Assembly: GCA_002454505.1 (NCBI GenBank)
Contig: DKJA01000084.1
Location: 1 to 27,968, forward strand
Origin: Oxalobacteraceae bacterium UBA6704
GTDB lineage: Bacteria; Pseudomonadota; Gammaproteobacteria; Burkholderiales; Burkholderiaceae_D
Direction: 5' to 3'
DNA length: 27,968 nucleotides
Below, piece after piece: positions 7,399-14,417 of the stretch (its first letter is position 1; each line of letters begins with the position of its first letter). A program made the position numbers and the translations under genes. The notes below the pieces were generated by a model. It ran no database searches. It saw only the letters and a list, made by a program, of their open reading frames with translations, and was not told where the DNA came from.

Positions 7399-7428
7399 GG
7401 GGACAGTCCCTTGCAGGGACAATCCCCT
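7399..7428 (-). repeat. Mirror-image doublet at the PfpI-family gene 3' end
   Basis: GGGGACAGTCCC (7399-7410) and a degenerate copy, GGGACAATCCCC (7416-7427), lie directly against the TAA stop (7428-7430) of the minus-strand gene. On that gene's coding strand the centre base is T in both, as for fghA. With 7320-7350 it forms a long imperfect inverted repeat around a 48-base unique centre. Confidence 0.8.
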
Positions 7429-8009
7429 TACAGCGTGCTCTCCGTGCCCAGCACGACCAGGAACTGCCGCAGCCACTCGGGATGCGCCGGCCACGCCGGC
7501 GCGGTGACGAACTGCCCGTCGGTGACGGCGCCATCGATATCGATGGCCGCGTAGTCGCCGCCGGCCAGCTTCACTTCGGGCGAACAGGCGGGATAGCAGG
7601 AAATACGGCGGCCGCGGATCACGTCCGCTGCGGCCAGCAGCTGCGCACCATGGCATACGGCGGCGATGGGCTTGCCGCCGGCGGCAAACGACTTGACGAT
7701 GTCGATCACGCGCCCGTCCAGCCGCAGGTATTCCGGGGCGCGGCCGCCGGCGATCATCAGCGCATCGTACTGCGCCACGTCGACGTCGGCGAAGCTCGCG
7801 TTCAGCGCGAACAGGTGGCCCGGCTTTTCGGTGTAGGTCTGGTCGCCCTCGAAATCGTGGATCGCCGTCTTGATCTTGTCCCCGGCCTGCTTGCCGGGGC
7901 AGACGGCATGGACGGTGTGCCCGACCATCTGCAGTGCCTGGAACGGCACCATCGTCTCGTAGTCTTCGGCGAAATCGCCGACCAGGAACAGGATGTGTTT
8001 TGCAGCCAT
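7428..8009 (-). CDS. DJ-1/PfpI family protein
   Basis: Encodes 193 residues covering one DJ-1/PfpI domain. The nucleophile elbow is AAVCHGAQLL with Cys119 and His120. The acidic partner lies in GDFAEDYETMVPFQAL (Glu15 or Glu18), and MIAGGRAPEYLR (85-96) is the conserved glycine-rich loop. The family includes proteases (PfpI), glyoxalase III/deglycase-like enzymes and stress chaperones (Hsp31, YajL). The subgroup cannot be settled from sequence alone, but the conserved Cys-His-Glu favours an active enzyme. It is cytoplasmic, with no signal peptide. Convergent with fghA. The stop codon is embedded in the edge of a palindromic repeat. The start codon lies 54 bases downstream of the cheV stop on the same strand. 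Confidence 0.9.
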   Translation of the reverse strand: MAAKHILFLVGDFAEDYETMVPFQALQMVGHTVHAVCPGKQAGDKIKTAIHDFEGDQTYTEKPGHLFALNASFADVDVAQYDALMIAGGRAPEYLRLDGRVIDIVKSFAAGGKPIAAVCHGAQLLAAADVIRGRRISCYPACSPEVKLAGGDYAAIDIDGAVTDGQFVTAPAWPAHPEWLRQFLVVLGTESTL

Positions 8010-8063
8010 GATCGTCCTCCGCGGTGATGGGGAAGGACGATCATAGCGCAGTTTGGCGAACGG

Positions 8064-9026
8064 TCAGCCGGCCGCCTTGTGCAGCACCGACTTGATCGTC
8101 ATCGCCAGGTCCTCGGCGACGAACTTGGCCACGTAGGCATCGGCGCCGACACCCTTCACGTGATCCTCGTTGGTCTTGCCGGACAGCGAAGAGTGGATCA
8201 CCACGGGGATCTTGGCGAAGCGCGGATCCTGCTTGATCTTGCGGGTCAGCGTGAAGCCGTCCATCTCCGGCATTTCCAGGTCGGTCAGCACCAGCGCGAT
8301 GCGGTCCTGCACGTCGATGCCTTCCGCCTTGCAGCCCTCGGCCACGGCATTGAGCTTGTCCCACGCTTCCTTGCCGGACTTGGTCATCACGAACGGCGCA
8401 TGCATCGCCTGCAGGCCCTGTTCGATCAGGTTGCGGGCCACCACGGAATCGTCCGCGGCGAGGATGAAGCTGCCCTGCTTCAGCGCGATCGTGGGGATCG
8501 CCTGCGGGTCGATGTCCTTGCCTTCGACGGGCACCATGCGGCGCAGGATGGTCTCCACGTCCAGCACCTGGGCCAGGCGCGTGCCGTGCGTGTCGCCGTC
8601 CAGGCGGGCGATCGACGTCACCATGCCGGTGGCGTTGCTGCCTTCGGCTGTCAGCACCTGGCTCCAGTCCAGGCGCACGATCTCGTCCACCGACTCCACC
8701 GCGAACGCTTGCGTGGTGCGGGCGAATTCGGTGACCAGCATGATGTTCAGGCCCGTCTTCGGCTTGACGCCGACGATGGACGGCAGGTCCATCACGGGGA
8801 TGATCTGGCCGCGCAGGTTCACCACGCCCAGCATGTGCGGCTGCGAGCCGGCCACCGCCGTCACGGGCGGCATCGCGACGATTTCGCGGATCTTGAACAC
8901 ATTGATGCCATACAGTTCGGAGCGCTCGCCGTTCTCGTCGCCGCCGAGGCGGAACAGCAGCAGCTCGAATTTATTCGTATTGGTCAGATTGGTGCGCTCG
9001 TCGATTTCCTGTTGCACGCTTTTCAT
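8064..9026 (-). CDS. cheV: Chemotaxis protein CheV (CheW-receiver fusion)
   Basis: Encodes 320 residues. Residues ~20-165 form a CheW domain (LYGINVFKIREIV, MLGVVNLRGQIIPVMDL) that docks to receptors and CheA. Residues ~185-315 form a response-regulator receiver: acidic pair in AADDS (192-193), phosphoacceptor Asp249 in LTDLEMPEMDGF, and Lys301 in AYVAKF. CheV couples chemoreceptors to CheA, and its phosphorylation tunes adaptation. The start ATG has GGGGA eight bases upstream. No other chemotaxis gene is in the window, which is common for cheV orphans. Upstream are the tRNA-Gly gene and its terminator, so cheV should have its own promoter in 9027-9196. I found no convincing one. Confidence 0.94.
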   Translation of the reverse strand: MKSVQQEIDERTNLTNTNKFELLLFRLGGDENGERSELYGINVFKIREIVAMPPVTAVAGSQPHMLGVVNLRGQIIPVMDLPSIVGVKPKTGLNIMLVTEFARTTQAFAVESVDEIVRLDWSQVLTAEGSNATGMVTSIARLDGDTHGTRLAQVLDVETILRRMVPVEGKDIDPQAIPTIALKQGSFILAADDSVVARNLIEQGLQAMHAPFVMTKSGKEAWDKLNAVAEGCKAEGIDVQDRIALVLTDLEMPEMDGFTLTRKIKQDPRFAKIPVVIHSSLSGKTNEDHVKGVGADAYVAKFVAEDLAMTIKSVLHKAAG

Positions 9027-9196
9027 TTGTCGATCCCCGGGTATAGAAACTTCCGCGCCATGCGGAAAAGAATGGAGGAAGTATAGGGGAGAAAACGGCG
9101 GCGGCGAGCGTTCCTGAACTTATAGTCAAGGCAGTCGCGTAACGGAAAACAACACCAGGCACTGGCAATAAAAAACCGTTAATAAAACCGCCGATG

Positions 9197-9222
9197 AAAA
9201 AGCCGCCCGGAGGCGGCTTTTT
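9197..9222 (-). terminator. Strong intrinsic terminator of tRNA-Gly
   Basis: An 11-bp perfect stem pairs AAAAAGCCGCC (9197-9207) with GGCGGCTTTTT (9212-9222) around a 4-base loop. T-runs lie at the end on both strands, so it can work in both directions. It is 11 bases past the tRNA-Gly 3' end. Confidence 0.88.
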
Positions 9223-9233
9223 CATTTGAATCC

Positions 9234-9309
9234 TGGAGCGGGAGAAGAGTCTCGAACTCTCGACCTCAACCTTGGCAAGGTTGCGCTCTACCAACTGAGC
9301 TACTCCCGC
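9234..9309 (-). tRNA. tRNA-Gly (anticodon GCC)
   Basis: A 76-base cloverleaf on the minus strand. The acceptor stem starts GCGGGAG and ends CTCCCGC, followed by T and an encoded CCA (the plus strand begins TGGAGCGGGAG at 9234). The D-arm reads AGCTCAGTTGGTAGAGC. The anticodon stem CAACC/GGTTG encloses TTGCCAA with anticodon GCC. The T-arm has GAGTTCGAGTC-like pairing. GCC decodes GGC and GGU, the dominant glycine codons in this GC-rich genome. Confidence 0.96.
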
Positions 9310-9321
9310 AGAAGAGGCACG

Positions 9322-9351
9322 ATTATGCCAGAACGGGGGCGCGGGTGTCCA
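9322..9351 (-). promoter_or_regulatory. Probable sigma-70 promoter of tRNA-Gly
   Basis: On the minus strand TGGACA (9351-9346) and CATAAT (9327-9322), each one base off consensus, are 18 bases apart. Initiation would fall only a few bases before the mature tRNA 5' end at 9309. Confidence 0.6.
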
Positions 9352-9406
9352 GAGCGGCATGGCAATTATTTAAACGCGCGGGGCCATTCCGGCAAAATGG
9401 CCGGTT

Positions 9407-9437
9407 TTGCAAGCTCGTGCGCACGCTGCCCTATAAT
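9407..9437 (+). promoter_or_regulatory. Probable promoter of the CPA1 antiporter operon
   Basis: A perfect TATAAT (9432-9437) lies 28 bases before the ATG at 9466. The best -35 is TTGCAA (9407-9412), with a long 19-base spacer. An AAGGG Shine-Dalgarno follows at about 9456-9460. It would drive the three coupled genes up to 12924. Confidence 0.5.
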
Positions 9438-9465
9438 TAGCCCAGATTTTTTTGCAAGGGCTGGA

Positions 9466-11100
9466 ATGGATTCGATCGAAATTGTATTGGCAATGCTGCT
9501 GGCCGTCGTGGCCAGCGCTTATCTCGTGCGCATCATCCCGATAGCGATCCCGCTGCCGCTGGTGCAGATCGCACTCGGCGCCGGCATCGCCGCCTATACG
9601 GGCGGCGGCGTGCAGATGGACCCCGACCTGTTCTTCCTGCTGTTCCTGCCGCCGCTGCTGTTCCTGGACGGCTGGCGCATTCCGAAGAGCGGGCTGTTCC
9701 GCGACAAGGGCGTGATCCTGGAACTGGCGCTGGGCCTCGTCGTGTTCACCGTGGTCGGTGCCGGCTTCCTGATCCACTGGATGATCCCGGCCATGCCGCT
9801 GCCCGTCGCGTTCGCGCTGGCCGCCATCGTGTCGCCGACCGATCCGGTGGCCGTGTCGTCGATCGCGTCGCGCGCGCCGATCCCGAAACGGCTGATGCAC
9901 ATCCTCGAAGGCGAGTCGCTGCTGAACGATGCCAGCGGCCTGGTGTGCTTCCGCTTCGCCATCGCCGCCGTGATGACGGGCGTGTTCTCGGTCACCCAGG
10001 CGTCGCTGACGTTCCTGTGGCTGGCGCTGGCCGGCGTGGCCATCGGCGTGGCGGTGACGATGCTCGTCACGTGGGCGCAGCGGTGGCTGTTCCGCCATTT
10101 CGGCGAGCCGGCCGGTTCGCCGATCCTCGTCAACATGCTGATCCCGTTCGGCGCCTACCTGGTGGCCGAACACCTGCACGCATCGGGCATCCTGGCCGCC
10201 GTGGCGGCCGGTATCACGATGAGCTATGTGGAGCTGTCCGGCCAGGTGATGGCCACCACGCGCATCCAGCGCTCGGCCGTGTGGGACACCGTGCAGTTCT
10301 CGCTGAACGGCGTGATGTTCGTGCTGCTGGGCGAGCAGCTGCCGACGATCATGGAAGGCGCCCGCGTGTCGCTGGACCAGAGCGGCCACCTGAACCCGTG
10401 GTGGCTGGTGCTGTACGCGTTCTCGATCAGCTTCGGCCTGATGGCGCTGCGCTTCATCTGGGTATGGACCACGCTGAACATCACGCTGTTCAAGAAGAGC
10501 CGCCGCGGCGAGGATGCCCGCAAGCCGCACTGGCGCCTGCTGCTGGCCACGTCGCTGGCCGGCGTGCGCGGCGCGATCACGCTGGCCGGCGTGATGACGG
10601 TGCCGCTGGCGCTGCCGAGCGGCGCGCCGTTCCCGGCCCGCGACCTGGTGATCTTCCTCGCATCCAGCGTGATCCTGATCTCGCTGGTGGCGGCCAGCAT
10701 CGGCCTGCCCCGGCTGCTGGGCGGCATGCACTTCCCGGAAGAGCCGGCCGAGCAGCAGGAAGAAGACCTGGCGCGCCGCGAGGCGGCCAGTTCGGCGATT
10801 GCCGCCGTCGAGCGCGCGCAGCTGGAACACCTGCAGGGCGACGGCGACATGTACCCGGAAGCGGCGGCGCGCATCATCGCGCTGTACCAGCACCGGCTGG
10901 ACATCACCGGCGTCCACGACGACGAGGAAGCCAACCGCTTCCGCAAGCTCGACGCGGCCGAACGCGTGCTGCGGCTGGCGGCACTGCAGGCGGAACGGGT
11001 GACGATCTACAACCTGGCCCGCCACGAGCACATCTCGGACGAGATCTCGCGCAAGCTGGTGCGGGAGATCGACCTCGTCGAAGCGCGCCACAAGTACTGA
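9466..11100 (+). CDS. CPA1-type Na+/H+ antiporter (NhaP/YjcE-like)
   Basis: Encodes 544 residues from the ATG at 9466. The same frame runs further 5' through the tRNA-Gly region, so a longer start is excluded by AAGGG placement and by the first hydrophobic segment (IEIVLAMLLAVVASAYLV). About 12 membrane helices fill residues 1-430. Diagnostic CPA1 motifs are LFLPPLLFLDGW (59-70), SPTDPVAVSSI (123-133, ion-binding Asp) and EGESLLNDASGLV (148-160). The last ~115 residues are a charged cytoplasmic tail, probably regulatory. It exports Na+ (or K+) in exchange for protons at the inner membrane. The stop lies one base before the ATG of the histidine kinase gene, implying a shared transcript with the LytS/LytTR pair. 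Confidence 0.92.
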   Translation: MDSIEIVLAMLLAVVASAYLVRIIPIAIPLPLVQIALGAGIAAYTGGGVQMDPDLFFLLFLPPLLFLDGWRIPKSGLFRDKGVILELALGLVVFTVVGAGFLIHWMIPAMPLPVAFALAAIVSPTDPVAVSSIASRAPIPKRLMHILEGESLLNDASGLVCFRFAIAAVMTGVFSVTQASLTFLWLALAGVAIGVAVTMLVTWAQRWLFRHFGEPAGSPILVNMLIPFGAYLVAEHLHASGILAAVAAGITMSYVELSGQVMATTRIQRSAVWDTVQFSLNGVMFVLLGEQLPTIMEGARVSLDQSGHLNPWWLVLYAFSISFGLMALRFIWVWTTLNITLFKKSRRGEDARKPHWRLLLATSLAGVRGAITLAGVMTVPLALPSGAPFPARDLVIFLASSVILISLVAASIGLPRLLGGMHFPEEPAEQQEEDLARREAASSAIAAVERAQLEHLQGDGDMYPEAAARIIALYQHRLDITGVHDDEEANRFRKLDAAERVLRLAALQAERVTIYNLARHEHISDEISRKLVREIDLVEARHKY

Positions 11101-11101
11101 C

Positions 11102-12184
11102 ATGGAAGCGCCCGGCATGCGCCGCCGCCTGCGGATCGTCACGGGCGTGGCGTGGGTGCTGTTCTGGGCGCTGATGATCGTCACGGCGGTGCAGGACTTC
11201 CTCCGCAACGACGAAGGCCCCCTGTGGCACCCGCTGCTCTGGGAAGGCTCGTCGGCCGTCACCGCCACCATCCTGCTGATGGTGCAGCGCCGCTTCACGC
11301 GCCGCCACGACCACCTCGTGGCGCAGCCCCTCAAATGGTTCGCCAGGCAGCTGCCGTGGGCGCTGCTGTACTGGATCTGCTTCGTGCCGATCGCGTTCGC
11401 CATGCGCCATGCCGGCTATGCGCTGGCCGGCGAAACCTACTCGCACACGCCATGGCCGCGGCTGTTCCTGTACGAAGACATCAAGATCACCGTGTTCTAC
11501 GCCGTGTTCGTGCTGATCACGTTCGGCATCCTGTCGTGGCAGGCCATGCATACCGAGCGCTTGCGCGCCGAGCAGACGGCGACCATGCTGCGCACCGCCC
11601 AGCTGGCGCAGCTGACGCAGCAGATGCAGCCGCACTTCCTGTTCAACGCCCTCAACACGATCGCCGCCGTGATGCACGAAGACGTCGACCGCGCCGATGC
11701 GCTGCTGGTGCGGCTGGCCGACGTGCTGCGCGCCACCTTGACCGCCACGGCAACGCAGCAGGTGCCGCTGGCCGCGGAACTGCGGCTGCTGCATGCGTAC
11801 GCGGACCTGATGGCGGAGCGTTTCACCGACCGCCTGACGATCGCCTGGGATGTCGACGAAACGTTGTCCGCCTGCGTGGTGCCGGTCATGTGCCTGCAGC
11901 CGCTGCTGGAGAACGTGTTCCGCCACACAGTGGAGCGCCGCCGCGAGCCGGTGCATGTCGACATAGCGGTGCGCCGCGATGGCGAGCGGCTGCTGCTGGC
12001 CGTCGCCGACGATGCCGGCCGCCTCGGTGGCGCCCCGGTCGCCGGCACGGCAGGCATCGCGCTCGCCAATCTGCGCGCGCGCCTGCAGGCGCTGCATGGC
12101 GATGCGGCCACGCTGACGCTGGCGCAGCTGGAACCGGCCGGCGTGCGCGCCTTGCTGGCCCTCCCCTTGCAGGAACCGGCATGA
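11102..12184 (+). CDS. LytS/AlgZ-type sensor histidine kinase
   Basis: Encodes 360 residues. The N-terminal ~150 residues hold about four membrane helices with no recognised sensor domain. A short coiled segment leads to the His_kinase (PF06580) box QMQPHFLFNALNTI with His178, followed by the N-box QPLLENVFRH (Asn271). The G1 region, ADDAGRLGG, is degenerate relative to the usual DNG motif of ATP-binding domains, which may lower catalysis. The gene starts one base after the antiporter stop and overlaps the response regulator start by four bases (ATGA), so all three are translationally coupled. It presumably phosphorylates the LytTR regulator. The stimulus is unknown, but ion or membrane state fits the neighbour. 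Confidence 0.9.
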   Translation: MEAPGMRRRLRIVTGVAWVLFWALMIVTAVQDFLRNDEGPLWHPLLWEGSSAVTATILLMVQRRFTRRHDHLVAQPLKWFARQLPWALLYWICFVPIAFAMRHAGYALAGETYSHTPWPRLFLYEDIKITVFYAVFVLITFGILSWQAMHTERLRAEQTATMLRTAQLAQLTQQMQPHFLFNALNTIAAVMHEDVDRADALLVRLADVLRATLTATATQQVPLAAELRLLHAYADLMAERFTDRLTIAWDVDETLSACVVPVMCLQPLLENVFRHTVERRREPVHVDIAVRRDGERLLLAVADDAGRLGGAPVAGTAGIALANLRARLQALHGDAATLTLAQLEPAGVRALLALPLQEPA

Positions 12185-12924
12185 AAATCCTCATCGTCGA
12201 CGACGAACGCCCGGCGCGCGACCGGCTGCGCCGCCTGCTGGCGCAGGAACCGGGCATCGCGGCGGTGGACGAAGCACGCGATGGCGTGGAAGCGCTGGCG
12301 CAGGTGGCGCGCTTGCAGCCCGACGTGCTGTTCCTCGACATCCAGATGCCGGAGATCGGCGGCCTGGACGTGGCGGCATCGCTGCCCGCGCCCGCGCCGC
12401 TCGTCGTGTTCGTGACGGCCTTCGACGACTATGCGCTGCGCGCGTTCGACGCCAACGCCGTCGACTATCTGCTGAAACCCTGCGATCCGGCGCGGCTGCA
12501 GCGCGCCATGCACAAGCTGCGCGAACGGCTCGCCGCCCGGCCGACCGCACCGGCGCCCGTTACCGGCCTGCCGGTGCAGCAGCTGCTGGTCACGGAACGG
12601 GGCGTCACGCGCATCGTCCGCACCGCCGACATCCTGTGGCTGGAGACAGCCGACAACTACGTGGCGCTGCACACGGCCGACGGCGCGCCGCTGCTGCGGC
12701 AGACGCTGGCCGCGCTGCTCGATGCGCTCGGCCCCGGCTTCCTGCGCTGCCACCGCCGCGCCGCCGTGCAACTGGCGAACGTGGCGCGCATCGTTGCCAA
12801 CGACAAGGGCGATGGCGACGTGGTGCTGCACGACGGCAGCACGGTGCCGCTGAGCCGCCAGTTCCGCGCCGGACTGCTTGCACGGCTGGGGACTGTCCCG
12901 GCACGGGACTGTCCCCGGGGCTGA
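12181..12924 (+). CDS. LytTR family response regulator with repeat-derived C-terminus
   Basis: Encodes 247 residues. The receiver domain covers 1-118: acidic triad VDDE (7-10 region), phosphoacceptor Asp53 in FLDIQMPEIGG, and Lys99 in YLLKP. The LytTR DNA-binding domain covers about 133-235 (LETADNYVALHT, FLRCHRRAAVQLANV, LSRQFRAGLL). LytTR domains usually end shortly after this last segment. Here the frame continues for about a dozen residues (LGTVPARDCPRG) encoded entirely by a GGGGACTGTCCC repeat pair, and then stops. Cognate of the adjacent LytS-type kinase, by its ATGA overlap. Likely targets are its own operon and transport or envelope genes, as for other LytTR systems. Confidence 0.93.
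   Translation: MKILIVDDERPARDRLRRLLAQEPGIAAVDEARDGVEALAQVARLQPDVLFLDIQMPEIGGLDVAASLPAPAPLVVFVTAFDDYALRAFDANAVDYLLKPCDPARLQRAMHKLRERLAARPTAPAPVTGLPVQQLLVTERGVTRIVRTADILWLETADNYVALHTADGAPLLRQTLAALLDALGPGFLRCHRRAAVQLANVARIVANDKGDGDVVLHDGSTVPLSRQFRAGLLARLGTVPARDCPRG
12888..12916 (+). repeat. GGGGACTGTCCC doublet inside the LytTR gene 3' end
   Basis: GGGGACTGTCCC (12888-12899) and GGGACTGTCCCC (12905-12916) are separated by GGCAC-type bases and lie within the last codons of the response regulator. The centre base is T on the coding strand, and the TGA stop follows at 12922-12924. Frame: G-ACT-GTC-CC reads as GTVP. Confidence 0.85.
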
Positions 12925-13040
12925 ATCAGCGACACACACCCGGCCGACTCGCCCCGGCCAGCTCCAGCTCGCCCCATTCCGCTGGCATCGCGCGCCGCCG
13001 CATCCTAAGCTGTCCTGACCACTTCAACCAGGACCCCGCC

Positions 13041-14417
13041 ATGCCCCAGCAACGCCTGTACTTCCTCGACTGGCTCCGCATCCTCGCCTTTTTCCTGCTG
13101 GTGCTGTACCACACCGGCATGTACTACGTGACGTGGGACTTCCACGTGAAGAGCCCTCATGCCAGCGCAGCGCTGGAACCGTTCATGATGATGTCGTCGC
13201 CGTGGCGCATGTCGCTGCTGTTCCTGATTTCCGGCGTCGCTGCCGGTTTCCTGGCGCGCAAGCTGGCGACGGCGCGCCTCGTGCGCGAGCGCAGCGGCCG
13301 GCTGCTGGTGCCGCTGCTGTTCGGGAAGCTGGTGGTCGTGCCGCCGCAGTCGTATTTCCAGGTGGTCGAGGCGGTCGGCTACACCGGCGATTACTTCGAC
13401 TTCATGAAGCTGTACGTGCAGGCCTATCACGGCTTCTGCAAGGGCAACGACTGCCTCTCGCTGCCGACCTGGAACCACCTGTGGTTCGTCGCCTACATCT
13501 GGGTGTACACGCTCGACCTGGCCCTGCTGATCGCGCTCGTCGGCCACGAGCGGCTGGCCCGCGCCGGCGCGTGGCTGGGCCGCGTGCTGACGGGCTGGCG
13601 CGCGCTCGTGCTGCCGATCGCATTTCTCGCCGTGGTGCGCGTCACGCTCAAGTCGCACTTCCCGGAGACCCACAACCTCACGTGGGACTGGTTCAACCAC
13701 GCCACCTACCTGCCGGTCTTCCTGGCCGGCGTGCTGCTGTCCAATCAGGAGGGATTCTGGCGCGAACTGGAACGCCTGCGCTTCGTCGCGCTGGGCATCG
13801 CGCTGGCCTGCTGGGCAGTGCTGGTGAGCTACCACTCGCAGCCGGAGGCGATGCAGACGTGGCTGGCGACGGCCCGCACCGTGTGGGCAACCTGCCAGTG
13901 GTGCGCGATCGTGGCCGTGTGCGGCTTCGGCCGGCGCCACCTGAACTTCGACAGCGCCAAGCGGCGCTACCTCACCGAAGCCGTGTTCCCGGTGTATATC
14001 CTGCACCAGACGCTGATCATCTGCTTCAGCCGTCCGCTGCTGCATGCCGAACTGCCGCCCGTCACCGAGGGCATCGTGCTGGTGGTGCTGACGTTTACGG
14101 TGAGCTTCGGGATCTTCGAGGTCGTGCGGCGGGTGCCGGTGTTGCGGCCGTTGTTCGGGTTGGGGCGGTACGGCGGGCCAGCTGTGGCCGGCCCGTTGGG
14201 GACTGTCCCCGGCAGTTTGGGGACTGTCCCCGGGGCTGCTTTTCAATCTGCACACCGAAATTCAGCCTCGATCCCGGGCGCAGCCGCGTCGCAGTACCGC
14301 GGCGGAGTTACCGCTACGCCTGCCCAGCAAAATTCAACGACAACCCCGGGGACAGCCGGATCGCCGTACCGCCCCTGCGGGGACAGCCGGACCGCCGTAC
14401 CGCCCCAGCCTAATTGA
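13041..14417 (+). CDS. Acyltransferase family 3 membrane protein (OpgC/MdoC-like) with repeat-derived tail
   Basis: Encodes 458 residues with about ten membrane helices. The start (YFLDWLRILAFFLLVLYHTGMYY, 7-29) carries the Acyl_transf_3 signature Asp10, Arg13 and catalytic His24. WNHLWFVAYIWVY (144-156) and VFPVYILHQTLII (315-327) are typical of OpgC-like O-acyltransferases, which transfer acyl groups such as succinyl or acetyl to periplasmic glucans or surface sugars. The normal fold ends near residue 373 (PLFGLGRY). The remaining ~84 residues (GPLGTVPGSLGTVPG, then proline/serine/threonine-rich sequence) are encoded by palindromic and tandem repeats and have no family counterpart. The last 8 bases overlap the 3' end of the convergent diguanylate cyclase gene. 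The start at 13041 follows an AGGA. The substrate is unknown. Confidence 0.88.
   Translation: MPQQRLYFLDWLRILAFFLLVLYHTGMYYVTWDFHVKSPHASAALEPFMMMSSPWRMSLLFLISGVAAGFLARKLATARLVRERSGRLLVPLLFGKLVVVPPQSYFQVVEAVGYTGDYFDFMKLYVQAYHGFCKGNDCLSLPTWNHLWFVAYIWVYTLDLALLIALVGHERLARAGAWLGRVLTGWRALVLPIAFLAVVRVTLKSHFPETHNLTWDWFNHATYLPVFLAGVLLSNQEGFWRELERLRFVALGIALACWAVLVSYHSQPEAMQTWLATARTVWATCQWCAIVAVCGFGRRHLNFDSAKRRYLTEAVFPVYILHQTLIICFSRPLLHAELPPVTEGIVLVVLTFTVSFGIFEVVRRVPVLRPLFGLGRYGGPAVAGPLGTVPGSLGTVPGAAFQSAHRNSASIPGAAASQYRGGVTATPAQQNSTTTPGTAGSPYRPCGDSRTAVPPQPN
14162..14179. repeat. Inverted copy of the 14389-14406 repeat arm
   Basis: GGGGCGGTACGGCGGGCC matches the reverse complement of 14389-14406 at 17 of 18 positions, and that of 14358-14375 at 16 of 18. 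It marks the point where the acyltransferase frame leaves family sequence, so the interval 14162-14406 looks like an inserted or accreted repeat block. Confidence 0.65.
14198..14231 (+). repeat. Two GGGGACTGTCCCC copies in the acyltransferase tail
   Basis: Perfect 13-mers at 14198-14210 and 14219-14231, 21 bases apart start to start. The centre base is T on the acyltransferase coding strand. They are translated in frame as LGTVPG twice, the same repeat frame as in the LytTR gene. Confidence 0.88.
14348..14409 (-). repeat. Two 31-bp tandem direct repeats beside the diguanylate cyclase stop
   Basis: Units 14348-14378 and 14379-14409 start GGGGACAGCCGG and end near CCGTACCGCCCC. They differ at only two positions. 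The second unit ends one base before the minus-strand diguanylate cyclase stop (14410-14412). Read on that strand they contain GCTGTCCCC, a half-copy of the family palindrome. They are also translated in the acyltransferase tail. Confidence 0.82.

Noticed and set aside
9060..9130. A possible flagellar sigma-28 promoter for cheV (minus strand TATAAGTTC, then GCCGCC)
   Set aside because: Both boxes match poorly and the spacing does not fit the consensus, so it was not listed as a promoter.
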